DNA from: Pseudomonadota bacterium
GTDB lineage: Bacteria; Pseudomonadota; Alphaproteobacteria; Rhizobiales; Pleomorphomonadaceae
NCBI GenBank assembly: GCA_018262505.1
Contig: JAGSYV010000003.1
Span: 1 to 64,000 of the forward strand
DNA length: 64,000 nucleotides
Reading direction: 5' to 3'
The notes under the pieces were generated by a model that ran no database searches, was not told the origin of the DNA, and saw only the letters and a list, made by a program, of their open reading frames with translations. Positions 26,958 through 35,289 of this stretch are shown piece after piece (position 1 is the first letter of the stretch; each line of letters opens with the position of its first letter). Both the position numbers and the translations under genes were made by a program.

Positions 26958-28397
26958 ATGACTGCCAAGTTGGACCGGATACGCATGATCCCGCTGATCG
27001 GCGCCATCCTTGCCATCGGCTTTCTGATCACCAACATGGTCAGCTACCTCATTGCTGTCGACACCATGCGGCAGTCGATCGTCGAGACCGAGCTGCCGCT
27101 GACCGGTTCCAACATCTATTCGGAGATCCAGACCGATCTTGTGCGGCCGATCCTGGTTTCCTCGCTGATGGCCAACGACACCTTCGTGCAGGATTGGTTG
27201 CATTCGGGCGAACTCGACCTCGCGGCGATCACGCGCTATCTGCAGCGGATCCAGGGGCAGTACAATGCTTTCACTGCCTTTCTGGTCTCGCGTGAAACCC
27301 AGGCCTACTATCATTTCCAAGCGCCACCGCGGCATCTCAAGCGCGATGATCCCGCTGACAGCTGGTTCTTCCGTTCGATCGTTGCGACCGCTCCCTACGA
27401 AGTCAACGTCGACATCAACAAGCAGCAGGACGACGCGCTGACGGTCTTCATCAACTACCGAGTGCTCGACCACAACGGCAAGATGATTGCTCTGACCGGC
27501 ATCGGCTTGGACTTTCGGGCGGTTCGCAATATTGTTTCGCGCTATCGCGCTCAATTCAACCGCAACATCTATTTCGTCAACCCACGTGGCGACATCGTCG
27601 TCGCGACCGACGTCGATACGCCGGTCGGCGCCTCCATCCGGACGTCGCAGGGGCTAGCCAGGATCGCCGACCAGATCCTGGGAGAGGAGCGCGGCGAGTA
27701 TTCCTTCAAGCGGGACGGCCGGACCATTCTTCTGTCCCACCGCCTCATCCCCGATCTCGGCTGGCGTGTGATGGTCGAACAGGACGAGGCGGCGGCGATG
27801 CGGCCGCTTTGGCTCGGATTTCTCCTCAATCTTGCCATCGGCTTCGTTGTCATCGCCGTATCGCTTGTGCTCGTTGCGATGGCGTTCGGCGTCTACAAGA
27901 AGCACGTCGGCGAGCTGGCCTTCCGCGACGCGCAAACCGGGCTGGTCAATCGGGCAGGCTTCGAGGCTGAGTTCGAGACGTATCTTACGGCTCGTCGGAC
28001 GCCGCCGGGGCCGTTCAGTTTGATCCTTGTCGATCTTGACGCCTTTGGTGCGTTCAACGACCGCTTTGGTCGCAAGACGGGGGACGTCGCCCTCGGAAAG
28101 GTCGGTCGGATCATATCGGAAGTGGCCAGCGGGGCCGGCATCATTGCGCGCCTCGACGGCGATCGCTTTGCCATCCTCAAGGAGGGAAGCTCCGACGCCG
28201 CCACGCGCTTTGCCGATAGCCTCGTCAAGATCATTGGTGCGGAAACCTTCGATGACAATGCGCTGGCCCAATTGACGGCAAGTGTCGGCGTTACTCCGCT
28301 TGCCGCTGACGAGGATCGCAGCGTGGCGATGGAGCGGGTCGACCGCGCCTTGCGCAAGGCCAAAGCGGCCGGCGGCGATCGGGTCTGCCTCGCCTAA
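26958..28397 (+). CDS. Membrane sensor protein with a degenerate GGDEF domain
   Basis: 479 residues. Membrane segments near 9-33 and 286-312 enclose a periplasmic region of about 250 residues that looks like a double-Cache ligand-sensing domain. A GGDEF domain follows from about 320 (AFRDAQTGLVNRAGFEAEF). The active-site loop reads RLDGDRFAIL (398-407), giving DGDRF where GGDEF is required, and the metal-site Asp region is VDLDAFGAFNDRFG. The Gly and Glu losses predict no diguanylate cyclase activity; it may be a c-di-GMP or GTP-binding sensor, or purely structural. Confidence 0.8.
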   Translation: MTAKLDRIRMIPLIGAILAIGFLITNMVSYLIAVDTMRQSIVETELPLTGSNIYSEIQTDLVRPILVSSLMANDTFVQDWLHSGELDLAAITRYLQRIQGQYNAFTAFLVSRETQAYYHFQAPPRHLKRDDPADSWFFRSIVATAPYEVNVDINKQQDDALTVFINYRVLDHNGKMIALTGIGLDFRAVRNIVSRYRAQFNRNIYFVNPRGDIVVATDVDTPVGASIRTSQGLARIADQILGEERGEYSFKRDGRTILLSHRLIPDLGWRVMVEQDEAAAMRPLWLGFLLNLAIGFVVIAVSLVLVAMAFGVYKKHVGELAFRDAQTGLVNRAGFEAEFETYLTARRTPPGPFSLILVDLDAFGAFNDRFGRKTGDVALGKVGRIISEVASGAGIIARLDGDRFAILKEGSSDAATRFADSLVKIIGAETFDDNALAQLTASVGVTPLAADEDRSVAMERVDRALRKAKAAGGDRVCLA

Positions 28398-28612
28398 TCT
28401 CGAAATAGACGGTTTTGGTCGGCGTTCAGTCCATCGTCGGAGCGCGCTTGTGATGCGATCGCCAGGCGTCGCTCCGGCGGTCGTCTTTTGCTTGGCTCTC
28501 GGCCCGGTCGCCTCTTCAATCTTCGCCCAGATCGCTTGAGTTGTAGAATCTTTCCAACGGCTTGGAACAATCGCGGCGTTTGGGAGTTTTAGTAATTTGG
28601 GCGTTTGTTAAA

Positions 28613-28641
28613 AGAAGGCGGGTAAATATCCTCCGCCTTCT
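28613..28641 (-). terminator. Minus-strand terminator-like hairpin without an obvious gene
   Basis: AGAAGGCGG pairs with CCGCCTTCT across an 11-base loop, and in the minus direction the stem is followed by TTTTAAC. There is no minus-strand gene between here and 29363, so it may end a short untranslated RNA or simply block antisense reading into the upstream gene. Confidence 0.45.
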
Positions 28642-28688
28642 ACCAGGTTCTTTGTAGCGTTTAATGAAAATTTATAGGGGAAATTGCG

Positions 28689-28710
28689 TATAATTTAAGT
28701 ATGACTTAAA
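28689..28710 (+). promoter_or_regulatory. Putative promoter -10 box overlapping a palindromic operator
   Basis: A consensus TATAAT (28689-28694) runs into TTTAAGT-ATG-ACTTAAA (28694-28710), a perfect 7-bp inverted repeat. It stands about 115 bases before the GIY-YIG-like gene. A clear -35 element is not seen. The layout suggests a repressible or activated promoter. Confidence 0.45.
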
Positions 28711-28823
28711 GAGATTTGCCAAAGAGACATAGCAATTAAGAGTGATATTTCTTGAATGCCTTCGCATAAGTGTTATCTTTTCCGAGCAGTGTTGCGTCGA
28801 ACGTGTTCTGGGGAGGATGTGTC

Positions 28824-29270
28824 ATGAACGTCTCTGAAGTATCCTTCGTCGCTGCGGCTGCGGCTGCCGTGAGCGGAAAGGCTTTGCCGGCCATTGGCCA
28901 GACGCCGGCGCGCTACGCCGGTTGTGCCTTCGAGACTGGCGCCGACGCGCCTGACCGTCCAGGTGTTTTTGTCCTGACGACGGAGCTGTCTGGCCGTGCT
29001 CATCCGATTTATGTCGGTGAGAGCGGCTCCATTATCGTGGCCGTTTCGGCCGTTTTGGCTGCCAATCCCGTTTTGAAGCGGTTGACCGCTGGCGTTTTCT
29101 GGAAGGTTTCGCCCTTCACGCTCGACCGAAAGCATCTCGTCGAAGAGTTGGTCAAGGAATACCAGCCGCATTTCAATATGGCCGTCGAGGCTGAAAAGCG
29201 CGCGTCCGAACACTCACCCAAGCATGACGATTGGGTGCGTGATCCGCTTGAGCTGATCGCTCGCTTCTGA
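28824..29270 (+). CDS. GIY-YIG-like protein of unknown function
   Basis: A 148-residue protein. PGVFVLTTEL (46-55) and HPIYVGESG (60-68) align with the GIY and YIG strands. HLVEELVKEYQPHFN (104-118) aligns with the catalytic-glutamate helix and the terminal asparagine of GIY-YIG nucleases. The arginine that normally follows YIG-x-S within about ten residues is not present (SIIVAVSAVLAANP instead), so nuclease activity is doubtful. The start at 28824 is supported by GGGAGG 7 bases upstream. It is monocistronic with its own promoter-like region and terminator. No close named family is recognised. Confidence 0.65.
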   Translation: MNVSEVSFVAAAAAAVSGKALPAIGQTPARYAGCAFETGADAPDRPGVFVLTTELSGRAHPIYVGESGSIIVAVSAVLAANPVLKRLTAGVFWKVSPFTLDRKHLVEELVKEYQPHFNMAVEAEKRASEHSPKHDDWVRDPLELIARF

Positions 29271-29303
29271 ATGGCGTAGGCCAATTGATCCAGACAGGCA
29301 AAG

Positions 29304-29338
29304 AAAGGCCCCGAGCCGGAACCGGTTCGGGGCCCTTT
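29304..29338 (+). terminator. Bidirectional terminator between convergent genes
   Basis: AAAGGCCCCGA pairs with TCGGGGCCCTTT (one bulged C) around an inner ACCGGTT. T-runs occur on both sides, so it could serve both the GIY-YIG-like gene and the hydrolase gene. Confidence 0.8.
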
Positions 29339-29362
29339 GTGTCGTTTGCGCGATGGAAGCGG

Positions 29363-30019
29363 TCAGCCTTCGCTCGGCTGCGCCGCGAGACGCATGTCAA
29401 GATAACGACCACAATGGTCGATCAGCTCGTCGACTTTCTGATCGAAGAAGTGGTTGGCCCCTTCGATGATCTTCTGGTCGATGACAATGCCCTTCTGAGC
29501 CTTCAGTTTGTCGACCAGCGTCTGAACATCCTTTTGCGGCACGACCTTGTCGATGTCGCCGTGAATGATCAGGCCCGAGGACGGGCAGGGAGCCAGGAAG
29601 GAAAAGTCGTTGAGATTGGCTGGCGGGGCGATCGAGATGAATCCCTCGATCTCCGGGCGGCGCATCAGGAGCTGCATGCCGATCCAAGCACCGAAATCGA
29701 AGCCGGCAACCCAACAGAACCGCGCCTCCGGATGGATCGACTGCACCCAGTCGAGTGCCGAAGCGGCATCCGACAGTTCGCCCGAACCGTGGTCGAACTG
29801 GCCCTGGCTACGGCCGACACCGCGGAAGTTGAACCGCAGCACGGCAAAGCCGCGCTCCTTGAACATGTAGAACAGCCGGTAGGCGATCTGATTGTTCATC
29901 GTGCCGCCGAATTCCGGATGCGGATGCAGGATCATGGCGATCGGTGCATTGCGTACGGCGGCCGGCTGGTAGCGGCCCTCGATGCGCCCGGCAGGGCCGT
30001 TAAAGATCACTTCGGGCAT
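29363..30019 (-). CDS. Alpha/beta hydrolase with Asp at the nucleophile position
   Basis: A 218-residue cytosolic alpha/beta-hydrolase of the small COG2945-like group. Marks are the oxyanion region HPHPEFGGTMNNQI, FNFRGVGRSQGQFDHG, the acid in HGDIDKVVP and the His in GANHFF. The nucleophile elbow reads AGFDFGAWIG (about 108-117); the family normally has Gly-x-Ser-x-Gly here, so Ser is replaced by Asp. It might be an inactive fold or use a different chemistry (Asp is the nucleophile in haloalkane dehalogenases and epoxide hydrolases). It lies upstream of and divergent from the suf cluster. Confidence 0.8.
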   Translation of the reverse strand: MPEVIFNGPAGRIEGRYQPAAVRNAPIAMILHPHPEFGGTMNNQIAYRLFYMFKERGFAVLRFNFRGVGRSQGQFDHGSGELSDAASALDWVQSIHPEARFCWVAGFDFGAWIGMQLLMRRPEIEGFISIAPPANLNDFSFLAPCPSSGLIIHGDIDKVVPQKDVQTLVDKLKAQKGIVIDQKIIEGANHFFDQKVDELIDHCGRYLDMRLAAQPSEG

Positions 30020-30321
30020 GTTGTCCTCGATCTCGACCTTCTTCCACCAGGGGCCGCTGCCATCGTTGCTGGCAGGGCTCGTCGTATTGACGCGGGAAAG
30101 GTCTGGTCCTAGATTTAGAATTACTCAAAACTGATGCAAGCAGCGCATCGTTTCGGCTTGTGCGCTTGCACTGGACCGCCGGCCGGTCCGGCGTCAAGAA
30201 AAATCGCATCTCCGAGCATTGTTGAGCGGTCGCAGGCCGGTCTGGCAGGTCAAAAGCCGATGGTATAGTGAACGCATCAGCCAGCCGATCGTTCCGGCGG
30301 CCGTTGCGAATGGGGTAGGGT
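30020..30321. other. Divergent promoter region before the suf cluster
   Basis: 302 bases without a gene, containing AT-rich DNA at 30110-30135 (TTTAGAATTACTCAAAA) and the inverted repeat GGACCG-CGGTCC near 30174. Promoters of the hydrolase and of the suf operon should lie here. An iron-responsive site is expected but no full consensus is visible. Confidence 0.5.
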
Positions 30322-31497
30322 ATGGCGGAGGCGCGCCTCTATTTTGACTGGAACGCCGGCGCGCCGATGAAGGCAGTCGCCCGGGCGCGCCTTGTTGAGC
30401 TGCTCGACCGTCCCGGTAACAGCTCGTCGGTGCACGCCGAAGGGCGAGCAGCGCGCTCGGCCGTGGAGGGTGCCCGCCGATCCGTGGCGCGGCTCTGCGG
30501 GGCCGAGGCGAAGGGCGTAACCTTTTGCTCGGGCGGAACGGAAGCTGCGAACACCGTGCTGACGCCTGACTGGACACTGTTCGGCAAGCCCTATCGGCTC
30601 GACCGACTATTGGTGTCGGCGGTCGAACATCCTGCGGTGGCGCGCGGTGGGCGCTTCCCGACGGACAGGATTGATATCATTCCGATCGATGGCAATGGCA
30701 TCGTCGATCTCGGTTTTCTTGATCGCCGTCTTGCGGAACTCGCGGCGGACGGCCAGCGAGCGCTTGTGTCGGTGATGATGGCCAACAACGAGACCGGCGT
30801 TGTCGAGCCGGTTGCCGAAGTGGCGCGGATCGCGCGGGTCCATGGGGCCATTGTCCATTCCGATGCGGTGCAGGCGGCGGGCAAGTTGCCGATCGACATT
30901 GAAGCGCTGGGGCTCGACGTGTTGACCCTCTCCGCCCACAAGATTGGCGGCGGGCAGGGGGGCGGCGCCGTGGTGCGCGGCCGCAACGGTTTCGCCTTCT
31001 CGCCGCTCCTCACCGGCGGAGGCCAGGAGTCCTGGGCGCGCGCCGGGACGGAAAACGTCGCGACCATCGGCGCTTTTGGCGCGGCCGCCGAGGCGGCGTG
31101 CGCCGATCTTGACGGGATGGCGCGGGTTGCTGGGCGACGCGACCGTATCGCGGCGATGATCCGCGATGCTGCGCCGGACGCGGCATTTTTTGGTGAAGAC
31201 GTGCCCCGGTTGGCGAACACGCTTTCCTTTGCCGTGCCGGGCGTTTCGGCCGAAACGGCAGTGATCGCCTTCGATCTGGCCGGTGTGGCGCTGTCGTCCG
31301 GCTCGGCCTGTTCTTCGGGCAAGGTGACGGCGAGCCCGGTGCTGACGGCGATGGGGATCGATCCTGCGCTCGTCAAGTGCGGGCTCAGGGTATCGATCGG
31401 AGCGGACACCCCTGACGAGGAAATCGCCGCCTTCGGTTTGCGGGCGCGCAACGTCTTCGCCGCTATGAAGAAACAACATGGGACCGCCGCAGCCTGA
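30322..31497 (+). CDS. Cysteine desulfurase (IscS/NifS class)
   Basis: A 391-residue PLP enzyme that takes sulfur from cysteine for Fe-S assembly. It has [20 protein letters not shown], the cofactor Lys in [15 protein letters not shown] (about residue 205) and the persulfide Cys in [11 protein letters not shown] (about 330). The loop length is that of IscS/NifS, unlike the SufS-type paralogue at 35290. It starts the suf gene set, and its stop is 82 bases before sufB. Two desulfurases in one suf cluster is a known alphaproteobacterial arrangement. Confidence 0.9.
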   Translation: MAEARLYFDWNAGAPMKAVARARLVELLDRPGNSSSVHAEGRAARSAVEGARRSVARLCGAEAKGVTFCSGGTEAANTVLTPDWTLFGKPYRLDRLLVSAVEHPAVARGGRFPTDRIDIIPIDGNGIVDLGFLDRRLAELAADGQRALVSVMMANNETGVVEPVAEVARIARVHGAIVHSDAVQAAGKLPIDIEALGLDVLTLSAHKIGGGQGGGAVVRGRNGFAFSPLLTGGGQESWARAGTENVATIGAFGAAAEAACADLDGMARVAGRRDRIAAMIRDAAPDAAFFGEDVPRLANTLSFAVPGVSAETAVIAFDLAGVALSSGSACSSGKVTASPVLTAMGIDPALVKCGLRVSIGADTPDEEIAAFGLRARNVFAAMKKQHGTAAA

Positions 31498-31579
31498 GCG
31501 ACTACCGGCCGCGGAAAAAAGCGACTACATTGAGGACAGATTTCCCACGGTCCTTGAAACCGCGTGGAAGGAGCGAGAG

Positions 31580-33055
31580 ATGGCAGCAGTTAAGGAGACG
31601 GTCGATCACGTCCTGTCGATCGACGTCGACAAATACAAGTACGGCTTCGTCAGCGACATCGAGTCGGATGTGGCACCGAAGGGACTGGACGAGAGTACCG
31701 TCCGCTTCATTTCGGCCAAGAAGGACGAGCCGGAGTGGCTCACCGAATGGCGGCTCGAGGCGTTGCGCCGCTGGCGGACCATGGACGAGCCGACCTGGGC
31801 ACGCGTCGACTATCCGCCGATCGATTTTCAGGACCTGCACTATTACTCGGCGCCGAAAAAGACCGCCGGTCCGAAGAGCCTCGACGAGGTCGATCCGGCG
31901 CTGCTCGAGACCTACAAGAAGCTCGGCATTCCTCTGAAAGAGCAGGAAATCCTGGCTGGCGTCGAAAAGGGCGACCGGCTCGTCGCCGTGGACGCGGTGT
32001 TCGACAGCGTCTCGGTGGTTACCACCTTCAAGGCCGAACTTGCCAAGCACGGCGTCATCTTTTGCCCGATCTCGGAAGCGGTGAAGACGCATCCGGAGTT
32101 GGTCAAGAAGTATCTCGGCTCGGTCGTGCCGGTCAGCGACAACTTCTATGCGACGCTGAACTCGGCGGTGTTTTCGGATGGCTCCTTTGTCTACGTGCCG
32201 AAGGGCGTGCGTTGCCCGATGGAGCTCTCCACCTATTTCCGCATCAACGAGAAGAACACCGGCCAGTTCGAGCGGACGCTGATCATTGCCGATGAAGGCG
32301 CCTACGTCTCCTATCTCGAGGGCTGCACGGCGCCGAGCCGCGACGAGAATCAGCTCCACGCCGCCGTGGTCGAGCTGATCGCCCTCGACGATGCCGAGAT
32401 CAAGTACTCCACCGTCCAGAACTGGTATCCGGGCGACTCGGAGGGCAAGGGCGGCGTCTTCAACTTCGTGACCAAGCGCGGCGACTGCCGGGGCAAGAAC
32501 TCCAAGATTTCCTGGACGCAGGTGGAGACCGGCTCGGCCATCACCTGGAAATATCCGTCCTGCATCCTGCGCGGCGACAATTCACGCGGTGAGTTCTATT
32601 CGATCGCCATTTCCAACGGTCGCCAGCAGGTCGATAGCGGCACCAAGATGATCCATCTCGGCAAGAACACGTCGTCGAAGATCATCTCCAAGGGCATTTC
32701 GGCTGGCCGGTCCAGCAACACCTATCGCGGCCTGGTCTCGATCGGTCGCAAGGCCTCCGGCGCCCGCAACTTCACCAACTGCGACAGCTTGCTGATCGGC
32801 AACAAGTGCGGCGCCCATACCGTGCCCTACATCGAAAGCAAGAACGCTTCGGCCATTGTCGAGCATGAAGCGACCACGTCGAAGATTTCGGACGACCAGA
32901 TGTTCTACTGCCTGCAGCGCGGATTGCCGCAGGAGGAAGCCATCGCCCTGATCGTCAACGGCTTCGTCAAGGACGTGCTGCAACAGCTGCCGATGGAATT
33001 CATGGTGGAGACGCAGAAGCTGATCGGCATCAGCCTCGAAGGCAGCGTCGGCTGA
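31580..33055 (+). CDS. sufB: Fe-S cluster scaffold subunit SufB
   Basis: 491 residues, the scaffold subunit of the SufBCD complex on which Fe-S clusters are built. Characteristic sequences are [60 protein letters not shown] and [39 protein letters not shown], with conserved Cys residues, lies near the C-terminus. ATG at 31580 has GGAAGGAG upstream; the frame is open earlier but overlaps the desulfurase end. Confidence 0.95.
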   Translation: MAAVKETVDHVLSIDVDKYKYGFVSDIESDVAPKGLDESTVRFISAKKDEPEWLTEWRLEALRRWRTMDEPTWARVDYPPIDFQDLHYYSAPKKTAGPKSLDEVDPALLETYKKLGIPLKEQEILAGVEKGDRLVAVDAVFDSVSVVTTFKAELAKHGVIFCPISEAVKTHPELVKKYLGSVVPVSDNFYATLNSAVFSDGSFVYVPKGVRCPMELSTYFRINEKNTGQFERTLIIADEGAYVSYLEGCTAPSRDENQLHAAVVELIALDDAEIKYSTVQNWYPGDSEGKGGVFNFVTKRGDCRGKNSKISWTQVETGSAITWKYPSCILRGDNSRGEFYSIAISNGRQQVDSGTKMIHLGKNTSSKIISKGISAGRSSNTYRGLVSIGRKASGARNFTNCDSLLIGNKCGAHTVPYIESKNASAIVEHEATTSKISDDQMFYCLQRGLPQEEAIALIVNGFVKDVLQQLPMEFMVETQKLIGISLEGSVG

Positions 33056-33157
33056 GGACTGCCGGGTGCGCCGCGACACACGCCCAGGCTTTTTCAAACC
33101 AACGATAACGAGCCTCCGCCACGCGCGTCGAGGCCAAACGGACAACAGGACAGAACC

Positions 33158-33910
33158 ATGCTCGAGATCAAGAACCTCCACGCCCGGATTGGTGACCGCG
33201 AGATCCTGAAGGGTCTCTCCCTCACGGTGAAGCCCGGCGAAGTGCACGCCATCATGGGGCCGAACGGCGCCGGCAAGTCGACGCTGTCCTACATCCTGGC
33301 CGGCAAGGACGACTACGAGATCACCGAGGGCGAGGTGCTGCTGAACGGTCAGTCGATCCTCGACCTCACACCCAACGAGCGTTCGGTGGCCGGCCTGTTC
33401 CTGGCCTTCCAATATCCGATCGAGATCCCGGGCGTTGCCACCATGACCTTCCTCAAGGCGGCGCTCAATTCGCATCGCAAGGCCAAGGGCCAGGACGAGC
33501 TGACGACGCCGGAGTTCATGAAGCTGGTGAAGGGCGTCGCCGAGAGGCTCAACATCACCTCGGATATGCTGAAGCGACCGGTCAATGTCGGCTTCTCCGG
33601 CGGCGAGAAGAAGCGCGCCGAAATCATGCAGATGGCGCTGCTGCAGCCGTCGATCTGCATCCTCGACGAGACCGACTCCGGTCTCGACATCGACGCTCTG
33701 AAGGTGGTGTCCGAGGGCGTCAACGCGCTGCGCTCACCCGACCGCGCCTTCGTGGTGATCACCCATTATCAGCGCCTGCTGGACCATATCGTGCCGGACA
33801 TCGTGCACGTGCTGTCCGACGGCCGCATCGTCCGTACCGGCGGGCCGGAGCTGGCGCTCGATCTTGAGAAGAATGGTTACGCCGCCTATGTGGCGGACGC
33901 GGCCGCTTGA
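33158..33910 (+). CDS. sufC: Fe-S assembly ATPase SufC
   Basis: A 250-residue ABC-type ATPase that drives the SufBCD complex. Walker A is GPNGAGKST, the signature is FSGGEKKRAEIMQ and Walker B is CILDETDSGLDIDALK, followed by the H-loop VVITHYQRLL. Soluble with no membrane partner. It lies about 100 bases after sufB and ends 11 bases before the sufD start. Confidence 0.96.
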   Translation: MLEIKNLHARIGDREILKGLSLTVKPGEVHAIMGPNGAGKSTLSYILAGKDDYEITEGEVLLNGQSILDLTPNERSVAGLFLAFQYPIEIPGVATMTFLKAALNSHRKAKGQDELTTPEFMKLVKGVAERLNITSDMLKRPVNVGFSGGEKKRAEIMQMALLQPSICILDETDSGLDIDALKVVSEGVNALRSPDRAFVVITHYQRLLDHIVPDIVHVLSDGRIVRTGGPELALDLEKNGYAAYVADAAA

Positions 33911-33921
33911 GGGGGATGACC

Positions 33922-35244
33922 ATGGTTGCCACCCCCGCCCGCACGCCAGCCGAACTGGCGCTGGTCGCCCGTTATCCGGCTGAACGGACGTCGTTGCCCG
34001 GAACGGCCGACGTCATCGCGATCCGTGACGCTGCCTTTGGCGGTGTCGAGAAGAGCGGCTTGCCGCATCGCCGGGTCGAAGACTGGAAATACACCGATCT
34101 GCGTGCCCGGCTGAAGACGTTTCCGCCGGCTGCGGGACCAGCCGATGTGGCCCGCATCCTGATCGCCGCTCCGGCGGTCGAGGACGACAAGGCTCGCCGC
34201 CTGGTGATCGCCAACGGGCGGTACCGGCCCGAGTTGTCCGATCTCAAGGATCTTGAGCCCGGTTTGTCGGTCTTTTCGCTCGCCACGGCGCTGGAGGCCG
34301 GTGACACCCTCGTGCTGGCGGCCCTGAAGCTTGACGACGCGGTCGCCGCCAACACTGCCGTGGCGCTCAACACCGCCTTCATGACCGATGGTCTCGTCAT
34401 CGCCGTCGCCGATGGCGCTGAAATCCAGCGGCCGGTGGAGCTGGTTCACATCGCAGAAGGCGAACCTGCTGCCTCAACCGCCGTGCGTCACCTCGTCACG
34501 GTCGGCAAGGGCGCCAGGATGACGCTGATCGAGACGATCGAGTCGCTCGATACGGTGGCCCACCATTCCAACGTGATGACGGTGCTTGAGGTGGGCGATG
34601 GCGCCAAGGTCGATCACATTCGTCTGCAGCTTGAGCCGGACGAGGCGGTCTGCATGACGTCGCTGGTGGCGAAGATCGGTCGCGAAGCGAGCTTCGACAC
34701 CTTCAACGCGGCGCTGGGTGCCGGCCTTGCTCGGGCGCAGATCTTCGCCGAGTTCACCGGCCGCGATGCCCGGGCCGGCTTCCGCGGCGTGACCATGCTC
34801 AACGGTCGGCGCCACGCCGACACGACGCTGTTTCTCGTCCATGGTGCAGAGAATTGTCAGAGTCGAGAACTCTACAAGGCGGTCATCGACGACGAGGCCC
34901 GCTCGGCGTTTGCCGGTCGCATCGCCGTGCCGGCCCACGCCCAGAAGACCGACGCGCGCATGATGACGGCCTCGCTGCTGCTCTCCGAGGAGGCCGAGGC
35001 CGACGCCAAGCCGGAACTCGAGATCTTCGCCGACGACGTCCAGTGCGGCCATGGCGCCACCTGCGGCGCCATTGATGACGATCTGCTGTTCTATCTTCTG
35101 TCGCGCGGCATCCCCAAGGCAGAGGCCGAGAGCATGCTGATCCTCGCCTTCCTCGGCGAGGCGATCGACGAGATCCAGAACCAAGCGGTCCACGATGCCC
35201 TGATCCACCGGGTCGAGGGTTGGTTGAAAGCTAGGGCGGCGTGA
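33922..35244 (+). CDS. sufD: Fe-S assembly protein SufD
   Basis: A 440-residue partner of SufB and SufC. The N-terminal helical part includes LPHRRVEDWKYTDLRARL. The C-terminal beta-helix contains VDHIRLQLEPDEAVCMTS and the conserved end VQCGHGATCGAIDDDLLFYL with SRGIPKAEAESMLI. The start at 33922 is chosen because GAGGGGG precedes it by 6 bases; ATG at 33916 is an alternative. Confidence 0.93.
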   Translation: MVATPARTPAELALVARYPAERTSLPGTADVIAIRDAAFGGVEKSGLPHRRVEDWKYTDLRARLKTFPPAAGPADVARILIAAPAVEDDKARRLVIANGRYRPELSDLKDLEPGLSVFSLATALEAGDTLVLAALKLDDAVAANTAVALNTAFMTDGLVIAVADGAEIQRPVELVHIAEGEPAASTAVRHLVTVGKGARMTLIETIESLDTVAHHSNVMTVLEVGDGAKVDHIRLQLEPDEAVCMTSLVAKIGREASFDTFNAALGAGLARAQIFAEFTGRDARAGFRGVTMLNGRRHADTTLFLVHGAENCQSRELYKAVIDDEARSAFAGRIAVPAHAQKTDARMMTASLLLSEEAEADAKPELEIFADDVQCGHGATCGAIDDDLLFYLLSRGIPKAEAESMLILAFLGEAIDEIQNQAVHDALIHRVEGWLKARAA

Positions 35245-35253
35245 GCCGGCATC

Positions 35254-35275
35254 GCCGCCCGGTGTACCGGGCGGC
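35254..35275 (+). repeat. Intercistronic hairpin between sufD and sufS
   Basis: A perfect 9-bp stem (GCCGCCCGG / CCGGGCGGC) with a TGTA loop starts 9 bases after the sufD stop. No T-run follows, so it is more likely an mRNA-stability or partial-readthrough element than a full terminator. Confidence 0.6.
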
Positions 35276-35289
35276 TCAGACAAGAGATC

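Larger units (their letters stand above)
28398..28823. other. Intergenic region before the GIY-YIG-like gene
   Basis: 426 bases, strikingly AT-rich from about 28540. It contains a hairpin at 28613-28641 that reads as a terminator on the minus strand, a TATAAT box at 28689-28694 and a perfect palindrome at 28694-28710. No protein gene is recognised. Confidence 0.6.

Noticed and set aside
30110-30135. An Irr (iron control) box upstream of the suf cluster
   Set aside because: TTTAGAA is present, but the matching inverted half is not, so the consensus is incomplete.
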